From NCBI RefSeq assembly GCF_022458865.1, contig NZ_JAJNMU010000032.1:1-64000 (forward strand): 64,000 nucleotides of DNA. Direction: 5' to 3'. The position numbers and the translations under genes are program-made. The notes under the pieces are model-generated. The model saw only the letters and a program-made list of their open reading frames with translations, had not been told where the DNA came from and did not search any database. Of this stretch, positions 15,715 through 24,013 are shown in pieces. How positions within the stretch are numbered: position 1 is the stretch's first letter; each line of letters begins with the position of its first letter. This stretch comes from Paenibacillus periandrae (lineage in GTDB: Bacteria > Bacillota > Bacilli > Paenibacillales > NBRC-103111).

Positions 15715-17457
15715 CTATTCTTCAAAATTTACCGGCAGATGAATCTCAATCCTTGCGCCCCTATCCACATGATGGTTAGAAATAATTAATTTCGCTTGCT
15801 CCTGATATAATAATCGTAATCTGTGTCTGATATTCCAAATACCAATATGTTCCCGATCCTCATCGATCCTGCTTTTTTGGGTCTGCCAACCATCAAATAG
15901 GTCTTGTGGAAAACCTTTCCCTGAATCTAATATTATGATTTTCATAACCCCCAAATCTGGTTTCAAATGATCTATATGAATGTCAAGATGAATGGGTTCG
16001 TCCATCGTAACTGCGTATTTAATCGTATTTTCGACGAACGTTTGTATAATTAATGGCGGAACCAAAGCTTTCTTAAGTGACTCTGTGGTATGGATTTGAT
16101 AGGTGAAATTGTCTGGAAACCTCATCACCTGAATCCGCAAATAGTTACTTGTATGAGCCAACTCATCACTCAGCGAAACAAATTTCAAGTTACTTTGAAA
16201 CATAAAACGCATGTATTGAACCAAGCAAAGTGACATTTCCTGAATCAAATCATAGTTTTTCAATTGCGCGAGGCTGTAAATAATATTCAATGAGTTTAAA
16301 AAAAAGTGTGGATTAATCTGAAGCTGCAAATGCTTAAGCTCTGCCTTTTGATTAATCAACTGCTCCTCATACACGGTGATTTTCAAATCATTGATTTGCG
16401 AAACCATGCTGTTAAACGTATCATTCATTAGTTCAAATTCATAGGAAGTAGGATAAACAGGGATTCGATCTTCCAGATAGCCGTCTCTGATTCTTTTCAT
16501 AACTACAACAATACGATTAATAGGCAGCAAGATAACTTTCCTTAAGTAGGTGTAAAAAACGGGCAGCACAATGAGTGCACCCATTAAAATTAATGAGGAG
16601 ATCCGCTGGAAAATAGGAAGGCGTTCCAAAATGATATTATCCGGAACCAAAACAAGTAGTGAAAAATTACCCACTTTCGATTTTTCGTTCACCTGCAAAT
16701 ATTCGTTTTTCTTGCCTACCAGGTTGTAGGCGTTTGGTTTAAGCTTGAGATTAATGCTGTTATCTGCAATAAACTCGGCATTGCTCATAGCTTCGAATTG
16801 ATCTGTGACGAGAATCGATTTCCCAGCCTGGCCTAATTCCATTAAATTAAGTGGAGCCATTAATTTCGTCGACTGCACCCATCCACCTATATAAACATTT
16901 CCGGTCTTTATAAGGTGAAATAAATAATAATCGTTATTTATCTTTTGAACATACCATCGATCATCATCATACTTATTCAATGTTTGCTTATCCTTAATTA
17001 ATTGAACGATAGCCGCTTTTATTTCTCTTCGCTCTATATAGGTTTCTTTAAGTATTTTTGTGGAAATTACCTCATCATTAACAGAAGAGTAAACAAACAG
17101 CGTATCCATTGATTTATAATTATTAATATCCGTCTCCAGCTTGTTGGCCAATCGAATTTTCGCAAAATAGTAGGGATCATAGAATTCCTTTTCTGAGAGA
17201 TCCAAGCTAAGTAAATCGCTTTCAAGAGCTGCCAGGTTATACAAATATTTATCGACTTCTCCCAAATTTCGATCGATCTGGTCCATATATAAGGTTGTCA
17301 GACTTTTGTTTGAATGTGCGACCTGATTACGAACTACTTGAATGGCGTAGTAGTTATTATAAATCAGCAGCACAATCAGAGGAACAATTAAAAGGAAGAA
17401 ACCCAATATTAGCTTAAATCTGATCGACTTGAACGAAATTCTGTTTACATATCTCAT
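15715..17457 (-). CDS. YesM-type sensor histidine kinase
   Basis: 580-residue membrane kinase. TM1 is at about 13-35, followed by an extracytoplasmic sensor region of about 240 residues, TM2 at about 285-308 and a HAMP linker. The His_kinase domain has the phospho-acceptor in LQINPHFFLNSLNIIYSL, and the HATPase_c domain has N-box FVENTIKYAV and G-box DSGKGFP. It sits directly upstream of its response regulator and in the same direction as an importer, the classic carbohydrate-sensing layout of Paenibacillus. Confidence 0.93.
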   Translation of the reverse strand: MRYVNRISFKSIRFKLILGFFLLIVPLIVLLIYNNYYAIQVVRNQVAHSNKSLTTLYMDQIDRNLGEVDKYLYNLAALESDLLSLDLSEKEFYDPYYFAKIRLANKLETDINNYKSMDTLFVYSSVNDEVISTKILKETYIERREIKAAIVQLIKDKQTLNKYDDDRWYVQKINNDYYLFHLIKTGNVYIGGWVQSTKLMAPLNLMELGQAGKSILVTDQFEAMSNAEFIADNSINLKLKPNAYNLVGKKNEYLQVNEKSKVGNFSLLVLVPDNIILERLPIFQRISSLILMGALIVLPVFYTYLRKVILLPINRIVVVMKRIRDGYLEDRIPVYPTSYEFELMNDTFNSMVSQINDLKITVYEEQLINQKAELKHLQLQINPHFFLNSLNIIYSLAQLKNYDLIQEMSLCLVQYMRFMFQSNLKFVSLSDELAHTSNYLRIQVMRFPDNFTYQIHTTESLKKALVPPLIIQTFVENTIKYAVTMDEPIHLDIHIDHLKPDLGVMKIIILDSGKGFPQDLFDGWQTQKSRIDEDREHIGIWNIRHRLRLLYQEQAKLIISNHHVDRGARIEIHLPVNFEE

Positions 17458-17539
17458 ATCATAAAAAACTCCCTTCTTTATTCCAAAAGGCTGCTTTCCG
17501 CAATTCTACCTGATTATAAGTCATTTCTCCACTTTAAAA

Positions 17540-17576
17540 TAAAAAAGGGCAGATCAAATTCACAATTTGTCTGCCC
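17540..17576 (-). terminator. Terminator after the aldo/keto reductase remnant
   Basis: GGGCAGA...TCTGCCC with an inner CAAATT/AATTTG helix (17547-17576), followed on the minus strand by UUUUUUAUUUU. It is a strong intrinsic terminator retained although the gene in front of it is broken. Confidence 0.8.
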
Positions 17577-17580
17577 CTAA

Positions 17581-18211
17581 TCACACTGAAGTAATGCCAG
17601 AAGCGGCACAGTTTTCAAATACCTGTTCCGGGCGGCTAGCACCGACCAAAGTACTGGTGACATTTTCCTGTCTTAAAATCCACGCCAAGGCTAACTGCGA
17701 AAGTTTAATACCCAATTCGTCGGAGATTTTCTTCAGTTGTACCGAGTCGAATGATTTCTTTCTCAATGTAACGGTTAAACATGTTATAGACCGGTTGGTT
17801 GACAATGATCCGGTCCAACAAATATTTATCTGCAATTGCTAACGCTTCCTGCATTTGGGCTGCAGTCCATTCACTGATGCCCGCATACAGTACTTTACCT
17901 TGCGTTATCAGATCATCGATCGCCCGCAGCGTTTCTTCAACTGGAGTTTGTGGGTCATACCGATGGCAATAATAAATATCAACATAGTCCACAACCAAAC
18001 GCTTCAAGCTCGCATGGCACTGCTCCATCAAATGCTTACGTGACAAACCGCGGTGGTTCGGGCCATCCCCCATCGGCCAAAATACTTTGGTTGCCAGTAC
18101 ATAAGAACCACGAGGATAAGCATTTAATATTTGGCCTACAACCTTTTCTGCTTCGCCTCGTTCATAGGCATTGGCTGTATCGAAAAAATTGATGCCGAGG
18201 TCATAGCAAGT
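17581..18211 (-). pseudogene. Aldo/keto reductase, truncated and internally deleted
   Basis: NADPH-dependent aldo/keto reductase of the potassium-channel beta-subunit-like group. On the minus strand, homology starts abruptly at CYDLGINFFDTANAYERG (about 18208), lacking the first 35-45 residues. It continues through the catalytic Asp/Tyr region, YVLATKVFWP, VDYVDIYYCHRYDPQTPVEE and VLYAGISEW to PVYNMFNRYIEKE. About 60-70 residues are then missing and the frame changes. The end resumes in another frame with LKKISDELGIKLSQLALAW and STLVGASRPEQVFENC. It therefore has a deletion with frameshift plus a lost 5' end, and cannot encode a working enzyme. Confidence 0.85.
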
Positions 18212-18349
18212 CTACGATATTTCATTAAGTTATACCTCTATGGATTGAGCTTAAGTTACCTATTGATTTTATGTTAAAGTTCGTTCCAAGGTAATTACTG
18301 AAAAATTGTTCCTTTAGTAACTTTGTAGTAAGTTATAGAGGAAACTTTT

Positions 18350-18393
18350 CCAACAACAAAAACCGTTAAAGCCCCGTAGAGGGGATTTAACGG
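18350..18393 (-). terminator. Terminator of the PilZ gene
   Basis: CCGTTAAA.CCCC / GGGG.TTTAACGG stem (18363-18375 and 18381-18393, 5-nt loop) 30 nt after the PilZ gene stop, with a U-rich tract (GTTTTTGTTG) on the minus strand. Confidence 0.75.
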
Positions 18394-18422
18394 CTATTTC
18401 TGATTACTTTTATGAACCGATC

Positions 18423-18806
18423 CTAAGTTGCTATGCTTTGACTTCTGCTTCTGGAATACGACTTAAGGTACTGCATAATGAAGGCATAATCGCCGACGCT
18501 GGATTTGACAAATTCAACACCGTAATAGTGGCAATAGGTTGTTGAACGCTGCCAATTGATATGGCCTGTAATTTCTATATGATGGTTCAGAAGGGTAAAT
18601 TTCACGGTAATATTAATATCGTTATCTGCTGCTTTGAGATTTAAGAAAGACTCAATCTGACATCCGTTCTGACTCAAGTCAACAAGTCTTGCTACCACAT
18701 CTTTGCTATTCATTTCCATACCATTGATTTCAATAATCGTAAACGGAGATTCGATATTCTCGGCAAATTGATATCGGAGTGGTTCTTTTCTTCGACTGGC
18801 TGCCAA
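18423..18806 (-). CDS. PilZ-domain protein
   Basis: 127 residues, essentially a single PilZ domain, the cytoplasmic c-di-GMP-binding module. An Arg-rich RRKEPLRYQF at residues 5-14 and VDLSQNGCQIE at about 42-52 match the RxxxR and (D/N)xSxxG binding motifs. A final beta strand carries YGVEFV. The start is TTG at 18806 with GAGGTG 7 nt upstream. It is a single-gene unit between a broken reductase and ileS, with its own terminator. The output partner is unknown; in Bacilli such proteins modulate motility or exopolysaccharide. Confidence 0.85.
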   Translation of the reverse strand: MAASRRKEPLRYQFAENIESPFTIIEINGMEMNSKDVVARLVDLSQNGCQIESFLNLKAADNDINITVKFTLLNHHIEITGHINWQRSTTYCHYYGVEFVKSSVGDYAFIMQYLKSYSRSRSQSIAT

Positions 18807-18941
18807 ACTAGCTCACCTCAAGACATAAGTTAATACGATCAGTATAGCATAGGATGCTCCTGATCATTTTAAAGCTTTAGTCAAGTGGAATTCAAATGTT
18901 ATGGAATCCTGGTGCGACAGCTTGGGCTTTAATTCTGGTAG

Positions 18942-21900
18942 TTACACCGAAGCATTTAACCCTATTTTTACCGTCGCTGCCGAAATCTGAACCTGCTCCA
19001 TTTCATTGATGCTGCCAAATTTCAGAGAACGCAGCAGCACATTTTCCTGAATTAATGACTCAAATTCCATGATACTGCTTCGGGTTTCGTCATCTGCTTC
19101 AATGATAAGCTCCACTCGTTGATCAATCGGAAGATCATATTTCTTGCGAAGATCCTGAACGGCACGGATCAGCTCACGGATCATCCCCTCTTTTTCGAGC
19201 TCCGGTGTGATGGTTGTGTTCAGTGATACGGTCATTTGATACCCAGTAGCCGATGCGTAGCCAATCTTGGCCTGACGTTCGATTAACATTTCCTCCGTAG
19301 GAACACGGACGAGCTCTCCGTCTGCTGGACGGTAATCCACATATCCCTCTTGCAGTGCCATCTTGATTTCCGACTGCTCCATATTTCGCAAGCAGGACTG
19401 CAGCCCTGATACGAGCTTCCCATACTTGGGCCCCGCGACCTTCAGATTCATTTTCAGTGCATAGTCAGTTAAATTATCATCATGCTGCTCGACTCGAATG
19501 GATTTTACATTCATTTCATCCTTAATGATTTCCTCAAAATCAGCAACCTGGATTGTTTGATCCGTAATTACGATCAGTTCTGATAGCGGCTGACGGTTTT
19601 TGATCGCCGTATCATTACGAATGTTGCGGGCCAGCTCCACAATCTGCCGGGTACGAGCCATGTTATCCTCCAAGGCTGCATCGATGGCTGTCGAATCCAG
19701 AGCAGGATAATCAGCCAAGTGAACGCTGCCTCCATCCGACAGGTTCATATAAATTTCATCAGCGAGAAATGGCGTGAACGGAGCTATCATCTTACTGATA
19801 TCCAGAAGCACCTGTCTCATGGTCCGGTAAGCAGCACATTTGTCCTCTGTCAGACCATGACCCCAAAAGCGCTCCCGCGAGCGGCGGATATACCAGTTGC
19901 TGAATTCGTCGACAAGACCTTCAATAGCTTGAGCCGCGGTCATAAAATCAAAGCCTTCCAAGCTCTCGCTCACCACAGATATCGTATGGTTAAGCCGGGA
20001 AATGATCCAGCGATCCAGCAAATGATCAGAACCTGCCTTGTGGTCCAATGCATGTTCATAATGATCGATAGTCGCATACATCACATAAAAAGAATGGGCA
20101 TTCACCAGCGTGTCGATGACTTTGGATTTGGCTGAAGCTACAATATTTCGTGAAAAACGTTTGCTTAACCAAGGTGCGCTGTCTGCCAGGAGCGCCCAAC
20201 GGAATGCGTCCGCACCAAATTCCTCAATGATTTCCCAGGGGTCGATGACATTGCCTTTACTTTTCGACATTTTCTGACCATTCTCATCCAGGATATGACC
20301 TGTTGCCATTACTGCTTTATAGGGAGCTTTACCTGTGAACAGCGTGGATACGGCCAGCAAGCTATAAAACCATCCGCGGGTTTGATCGATTCCCTCACAG
20401 AGAATGTCCGCGGGGAACTGGTCGGCAAAGGCCTCCTGATCCTCAAACGGATAATGGTGCTGGGCAAAAGGCATCGAACCGCTGTCAAACCATACATCGA
20501 TCACTTCAGACGTTCGAACCATTTCACCCGTGCACTCAGAGCAATTCAGCTTCACGTCATCGATAAAAGGCTTATGAAGCTCCAGATTATCCGGCAAAGG
20601 CTGCACGGACCGGGCACGTAAATCAGCTACGCTTGCTGGTGCATGCTCGCATCCGCAATCCTGACAGATCCAAACATTCAGCGGAGTACCCCAGTAACGG
20701 TTACGGCTTATGTTCCAATCAACCAGCTCATCGAGAAATTTGCCAAAACGCCCTTCCCGAATATGACCTGGATACCATTTCACGGAACGGTTATTGGCAA
20801 TCATTTGCTCCTTGATCGCGGTTGTCCGGATAAACCAGCTTTCCATCGCATAGTACAAAAGCGGTGTATGGCAGCGCCAGCAGAAAGGGTAGCTATGCTC
20901 GTATCTCTCCTTGGCAAACAGTAAACCCCGCTTGGACAGATCCTTGACAATATCCACGTCGCAGTCTTTAACAAACCGACCGACGAATTGCGGAACTGCT
21001 TCGGTATAGCAGCCATCCAAACCGACCACGCTTAGCATGCCGATCCCCTGCTTCTGCGCCGCGCGGTAATCATCCTCCCCGTGAGCCGGAGCGATATGCA
21101 CGATTCCTGTGCCGCTGGAGTCGCTGACAAAGTCTGCACCGATGACAACATATCGGGTTGGAGAATCCGCTGCATTCGAATTTGTTTGACTCACTGTACG
21201 CCCAGGCTCGTCACTTTCACTTGGATAAGGAGCTTCATAGGCAGTACCCACAAATTCACGGCCTTTATGCTCGGACACGATCTCATAGGTGCCTTGAATC
21301 ACCTGAGCGAGCAGACTTTTGGCCAGAATAAGCACTTCGTCGTTGTGCTTGACTTTGACATAATCCAGATCTGGATGAACAGCAAGCGCCGTATTGGCCG
21401 GCAAGGTCCAGGGTGTTGTCGTCCAGGCAAGGAAGCTCTCACCTGCAGAGGTCCTGAATTTAACGGTCGCGCTAAGATCCTTCACATCCTCGTAGCCCTG
21501 CGCCAATTCATGTGAGCTTAACGTCGTTTGACAGCTTGGGCAATACGGGCTGACGCGATGACCCTTATTCAGTAAGCCTTCCTTGTGGGTGTGGGACAAG
21601 ATATGCCACACACTTTCGATATAATCGTTGGATAACGTCATATACGGCGAATCCAGATCAGTCCAATAGCCGATGGATTCCGTCAGCTCGCGCCATTGCT
21701 TTTCATAACGAAAGACACTTGCTTTGCATTTTTCAATAAATTTTTCGACGCCATAGGCTTCAATCTCCTGTTTACCCGAGATTCCAAGCTCCTTCTCCAC
21801 GCCCAGCTCTACGGGTAAACCATGGGTATCCCAACCCGCTTTACGCAACACCTGGTAGCCAGACATGGTCTTGTAGCGGCATATAAAATCCTTGATCACT

Positions 21901-22082
21901 CTTCCCAGCATATGCCCGATATGGGGTGCTCCATTGGCAGTAGGCGGCCCTTCGTAGAATACAAACCTCGGCTTGCCTAACCGCTGATTGATGGATCTGG
22001 AGAATGTTTGCTCCTGTACCCACTGCTCATACACCCGCCTCTCCCTCTTGGCTGCCTGCTCTTTCACATCAACTGTACGCAT
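18942..22082 (-). CDS. ileS: Isoleucyl-tRNA synthetase, type-2-like
   Basis: Class I aminoacyl-tRNA synthetase of 1046 residues that charges tRNA-Ile. The HIGH motif is at 54-57 (GAPHIGHML), the CP1 editing domain is at about 190-400 with WTTTPWTLPANTALAV, and KMSKSKGN starts at about residue 604. The C-terminal anticodon-binding part resembles the eukaryote-like type-2 form (ELEKEGMIRELIRAVQDLRK) and lacks an obvious C-terminal zinc finger. Type-2 enzymes are larger than the roughly 920-residue type-1 and are commonly mupirocin-insensitive; that property is inferred here. A T-box leader with an Ile specifier precedes the gene. Whether the genome also has a type-1 ileS cannot be seen. Confidence 0.95.
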   Translation of the reverse strand: MRTVDVKEQAAKRERRVYEQWVQEQTFSRSINQRLGKPRFVFYEGPPTANGAPHIGHMLGRVIKDFICRYKTMSGYQVLRKAGWDTHGLPVELGVEKELGISGKQEIEAYGVEKFIEKCKASVFRYEKQWRELTESIGYWTDLDSPYMTLSNDYIESVWHILSHTHKEGLLNKGHRVSPYCPSCQTTLSSHELAQGYEDVKDLSATVKFRTSAGESFLAWTTTPWTLPANTALAVHPDLDYVKVKHNDEVLILAKSLLAQVIQGTYEIVSEHKGREFVGTAYEAPYPSESDEPGRTVSQTNSNAADSPTRYVVIGADFVSDSSGTGIVHIAPAHGEDDYRAAQKQGIGMLSVVGLDGCYTEAVPQFVGRFVKDCDVDIVKDLSKRGLLFAKERYEHSYPFCWRCHTPLLYYAMESWFIRTTAIKEQMIANNRSVKWYPGHIREGRFGKFLDELVDWNISRNRYWGTPLNVWICQDCGCEHAPASVADLRARSVQPLPDNLELHKPFIDDVKLNCSECTGEMVRTSEVIDVWFDSGSMPFAQHHYPFEDQEAFADQFPADILCEGIDQTRGWFYSLLAVSTLFTGKAPYKAVMATGHILDENGQKMSKSKGNVIDPWEIIEEFGADAFRWALLADSAPWLSKRFSRNIVASAKSKVIDTLVNAHSFYVMYATIDHYEHALDHKAGSDHLLDRWIISRLNHTISVVSESLEGFDFMTAAQAIEGLVDEFSNWYIRRSRERFWGHGLTEDKCAAYRTMRQVLLDISKMIAPFTPFLADEIYMNLSDGGSVHLADYPALDSTAIDAALEDNMARTRQIVELARNIRNDTAIKNRQPLSELIVITDQTIQVADFEEIIKDEMNVKSIRVEQHDDNLTDYALKMNLKVAGPKYGKLVSGLQSCLRNMEQSEIKMALQEGYVDYRPADGELVRVPTEEMLIERQAKIGYASATGYQMTVSLNTTITPELEKEGMIRELIRAVQDLRKKYDLPIDQRVELIIEADDETRSSIMEFESLIQENVLLRSLKFGSINEMEQVQISAATVKIGLNASV

Positions 22083-22124
22083 ACGATCGACTCCTTTTTG
22101 CTAATCAAAATATTTATGAAAAAA

Positions 22125-22375
22125 CAAAAAAATCCCGCCCCTGTAAGGGACGAGATTGAACTCGCGATACCACCCTAATTCTGTGTTAAGCTAACTTGCT
22201 AGCCTTCACAGCACCTCAAACTACGCACCAACATGCGCGGCCCTTGTAACGGCGGGATCCCGTTAAAGCTTACTGTAACTTCAGCTTTACTTCTCGGAGA
22301 GGATTTTCTACTAACACATGAACATTGGCTTTCAGCAAAACGCCAACTCTCTGGGGAACAAGTGATTAGTATACT
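22125..22375 (-). ncRNA. T-box riboswitch (Ile specifier) of ileS
   Basis: On the minus strand the leader has AGAGAGTTGG (stem I, forward about 22344-22353), a specifier-loop context GAAAATCCTC with codon AUC at 22302-22304, and the T-box core AGGGTGGTATCGCG (22163-22176). It ends in a terminator CTCGTCCC-TTACAG-GGGCGGGA (22133-22154) with U7. Uncharged tRNA-Ile should stabilise the antiterminator and allow ileS transcription. A candidate -10 (TATACT, 22368-22373) lies just upstream with only a weak -35, so the RNA start is approximate. Confidence 0.95.
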
Positions 22376-22419
22376 CTTTCTCGTTAACGAATTTGAATGA
22401 TGTTGAACTTAATCTACTT

Positions 22420-23856
22420 TTACAACATTTTCGGATGATTGTCAATGGGGAGGTCTGTTGGCTGCACAGGCAGACGCAGGAAAAAGCTGCTGCCTTCTCC
22501 TTTGGTGCTTTGTAAATCTAATTTGCCACCGAGAAGTCCGGCCAGCTTCAAGCTGATCGATAAACCAAGCCCTGCTCCACCATAACGGCGGGTAAACGTA
22601 CCATTTTCCTGTTGAAAAGCCTCGAATATTAGATGCTGCTTATCCTGTTCAATCCCGATGCCAGTATCCTGTATACGGAATACGATCCAATCCTCCGACT
22701 TTTCAAGCCTATTGTGTCCAGACCGAGAGTCTTTATCCATATAGATCTGCATGGTGATGCTGCCCTGAGCTGTAAATTTGATCGCATTCGTGAGCAAATT
22801 ACGTAAAATTTGAACCAGCCTCTGAGCATCGGACACAATGAACACAGGGACATCCTCCTGAAGATCCACCTTGAATTGCAAGCTTTTCTGGTTCGTAATC
22901 GGAACAAATTGATGCTGGACAAGCTGGACCAATTCCTGTACAGACACCATTTCCCATACGATTTCCATTTTACCAGTTTCCATTTTGGATATATCCAGCA
23001 TATCATTGATCATCTTCAGAAGCTCATCGCCCGAGGTATGTATAATCTTGCCATAGCTGATCTCTTCCTCTGAGTAGCGGGACCTGTCCTCCTCCTGAAG
23101 CAGCTGGGATAACGCAATGATGCTGTTCAGTGGTGTTTTCAGCTCGTGCGACATATTGGCAATAAACTCGGATTTGTATTGGGAGGCCAGCTGCAGCTGC
23201 TGTGCTTTCTCCTCCAGCTCCCTTTTTTGCTTGCGCAGGACCAAATTCATCGTTTTATTCTTCTGCGCACGCAGCTGTTCCTCATAGAAATCCTTCAAAA
23301 TGAATACGAAGAAGGCATTCAACAAAAGTGCAGCCGGGTACGTATAAGGGGCAATATGCTGCAAGTAATTGAGCCTCGGTATAGAAGCAAAAGTAGCGAT
23401 GCCGATCACCTGAAGCGTATTCATCGAGAGGATGGAGATGATAGCTTTCCTATTGTAGCTCCATGCTTTTTTTCGATACAAGGCAACCAGAAATGCGGCC
23501 AGACAACCGAGTAATAATATATTAATGGAACCGGTAAACGCCTGTGCCGTGAACCCCGCAAGGGTATACCTCGAGATTGCAATTCCGACACTGATGATCA
23601 GTACGAGCCGGGGATCGCGAAAAAAAAGCGTGCCAAACACGATCGGCAGCGCACGCAAATCGAACAATGTCGACCCTTGGCCCTGTACACCAAAAAACAT
23701 GGCTAGCCAGCCCGCAAAAATGAAAATGCCGACTAGACCAGCCTGTTTTACTTTCCAGGTTGCATGTTGAAATATGTATTTGTAACATAAATTGAATAAG
23801 TAAGCAGACGTAATCAGGACACTCAAGCTAATTAAAAATGTAACAAAATAATTAAT
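22420..23856 (-). CDS. 5TM (LytS/YhcK-type) sensor histidine kinase, probable ATT start
   Basis: Membrane histidine kinase. The N-terminal half has five or more hydrophobic helices of the 5TMR-LYT kind, with LRALPIVFGTLFFRDPRLV, and a coiled-coil (ELEEKAQQLQLASQYK). The HisKA domain has NMSHELKTPLNSI and the HATPase_c domain has NLLTNAIKFTAQG, DTGIGIE and YGGAGLGLSI. There is no receiver domain and no adjacent response regulator. The first conventional start is TTG 23826, but it has no ribosome binding site and would cut into TM1. AGGAGG lies 7 nt before an in-frame ATT at 23854-23856, which restores ten residues (INYFVTFLIS) completing TM1. ATT is therefore my preferred start (inference). 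Confidence 0.85.
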   Translation of the reverse strand: MNYFVTFLISLSVLITSAYLFNLCYKYIFQHATWKVKQAGLVGIFIFAGWLAMFFGVQGQGSTLFDLRALPIVFGTLFFRDPRLVLIISVGIAISRYTLAGFTAQAFTGSINILLLGCLAAFLVALYRKKAWSYNRKAIISILSMNTLQVIGIATFASIPRLNYLQHIAPYTYPAALLLNAFFVFILKDFYEEQLRAQKNKTMNLVLRKQKRELEEKAQQLQLASQYKSEFIANMSHELKTPLNSIIALSQLLQEEDRSRYSEEEISYGKIIHTSGDELLKMINDMLDISKMETGKMEIVWEMVSVQELVQLVQHQFVPITNQKSLQFKVDLQEDVPVFIVSDAQRLVQILRNLLTNAIKFTAQGSITMQIYMDKDSRSGHNRLEKSEDWIVFRIQDTGIGIEQDKQHLIFEAFQQENGTFTRRYGGAGLGLSISLKLAGLLGGKLDLQSTKGEGSSFFLRLPVQPTDLPIDNHPKML

Positions 23857-23924
23857 GGCTATCCCTCCTCCCCGTCTATTGTACAGGATATATAGGATAA
23901 CAACACTATAACTGCTTAATAAAG

Positions 23925-23953
23925 TTAACTTTTCGCTAGGATTTTCGTATAAT
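23925..23953 (+). promoter_or_regulatory. Promoter of the LuxR/MalT-like gene
   Basis: TTAACT (23925-23930), a 17-nt spacer and TATAAT (23948-23953), about 60 bp upstream of the MalT-like start, in the divergent gap to the histidine kinase gene. Confidence 0.6.
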
Positions 23954-24013
23954 TAATCGTAAGCTTGTACGATACGGAAGCGATAGGTAGTCGCAAGTTA
24001 CGGAGGCATTCTG

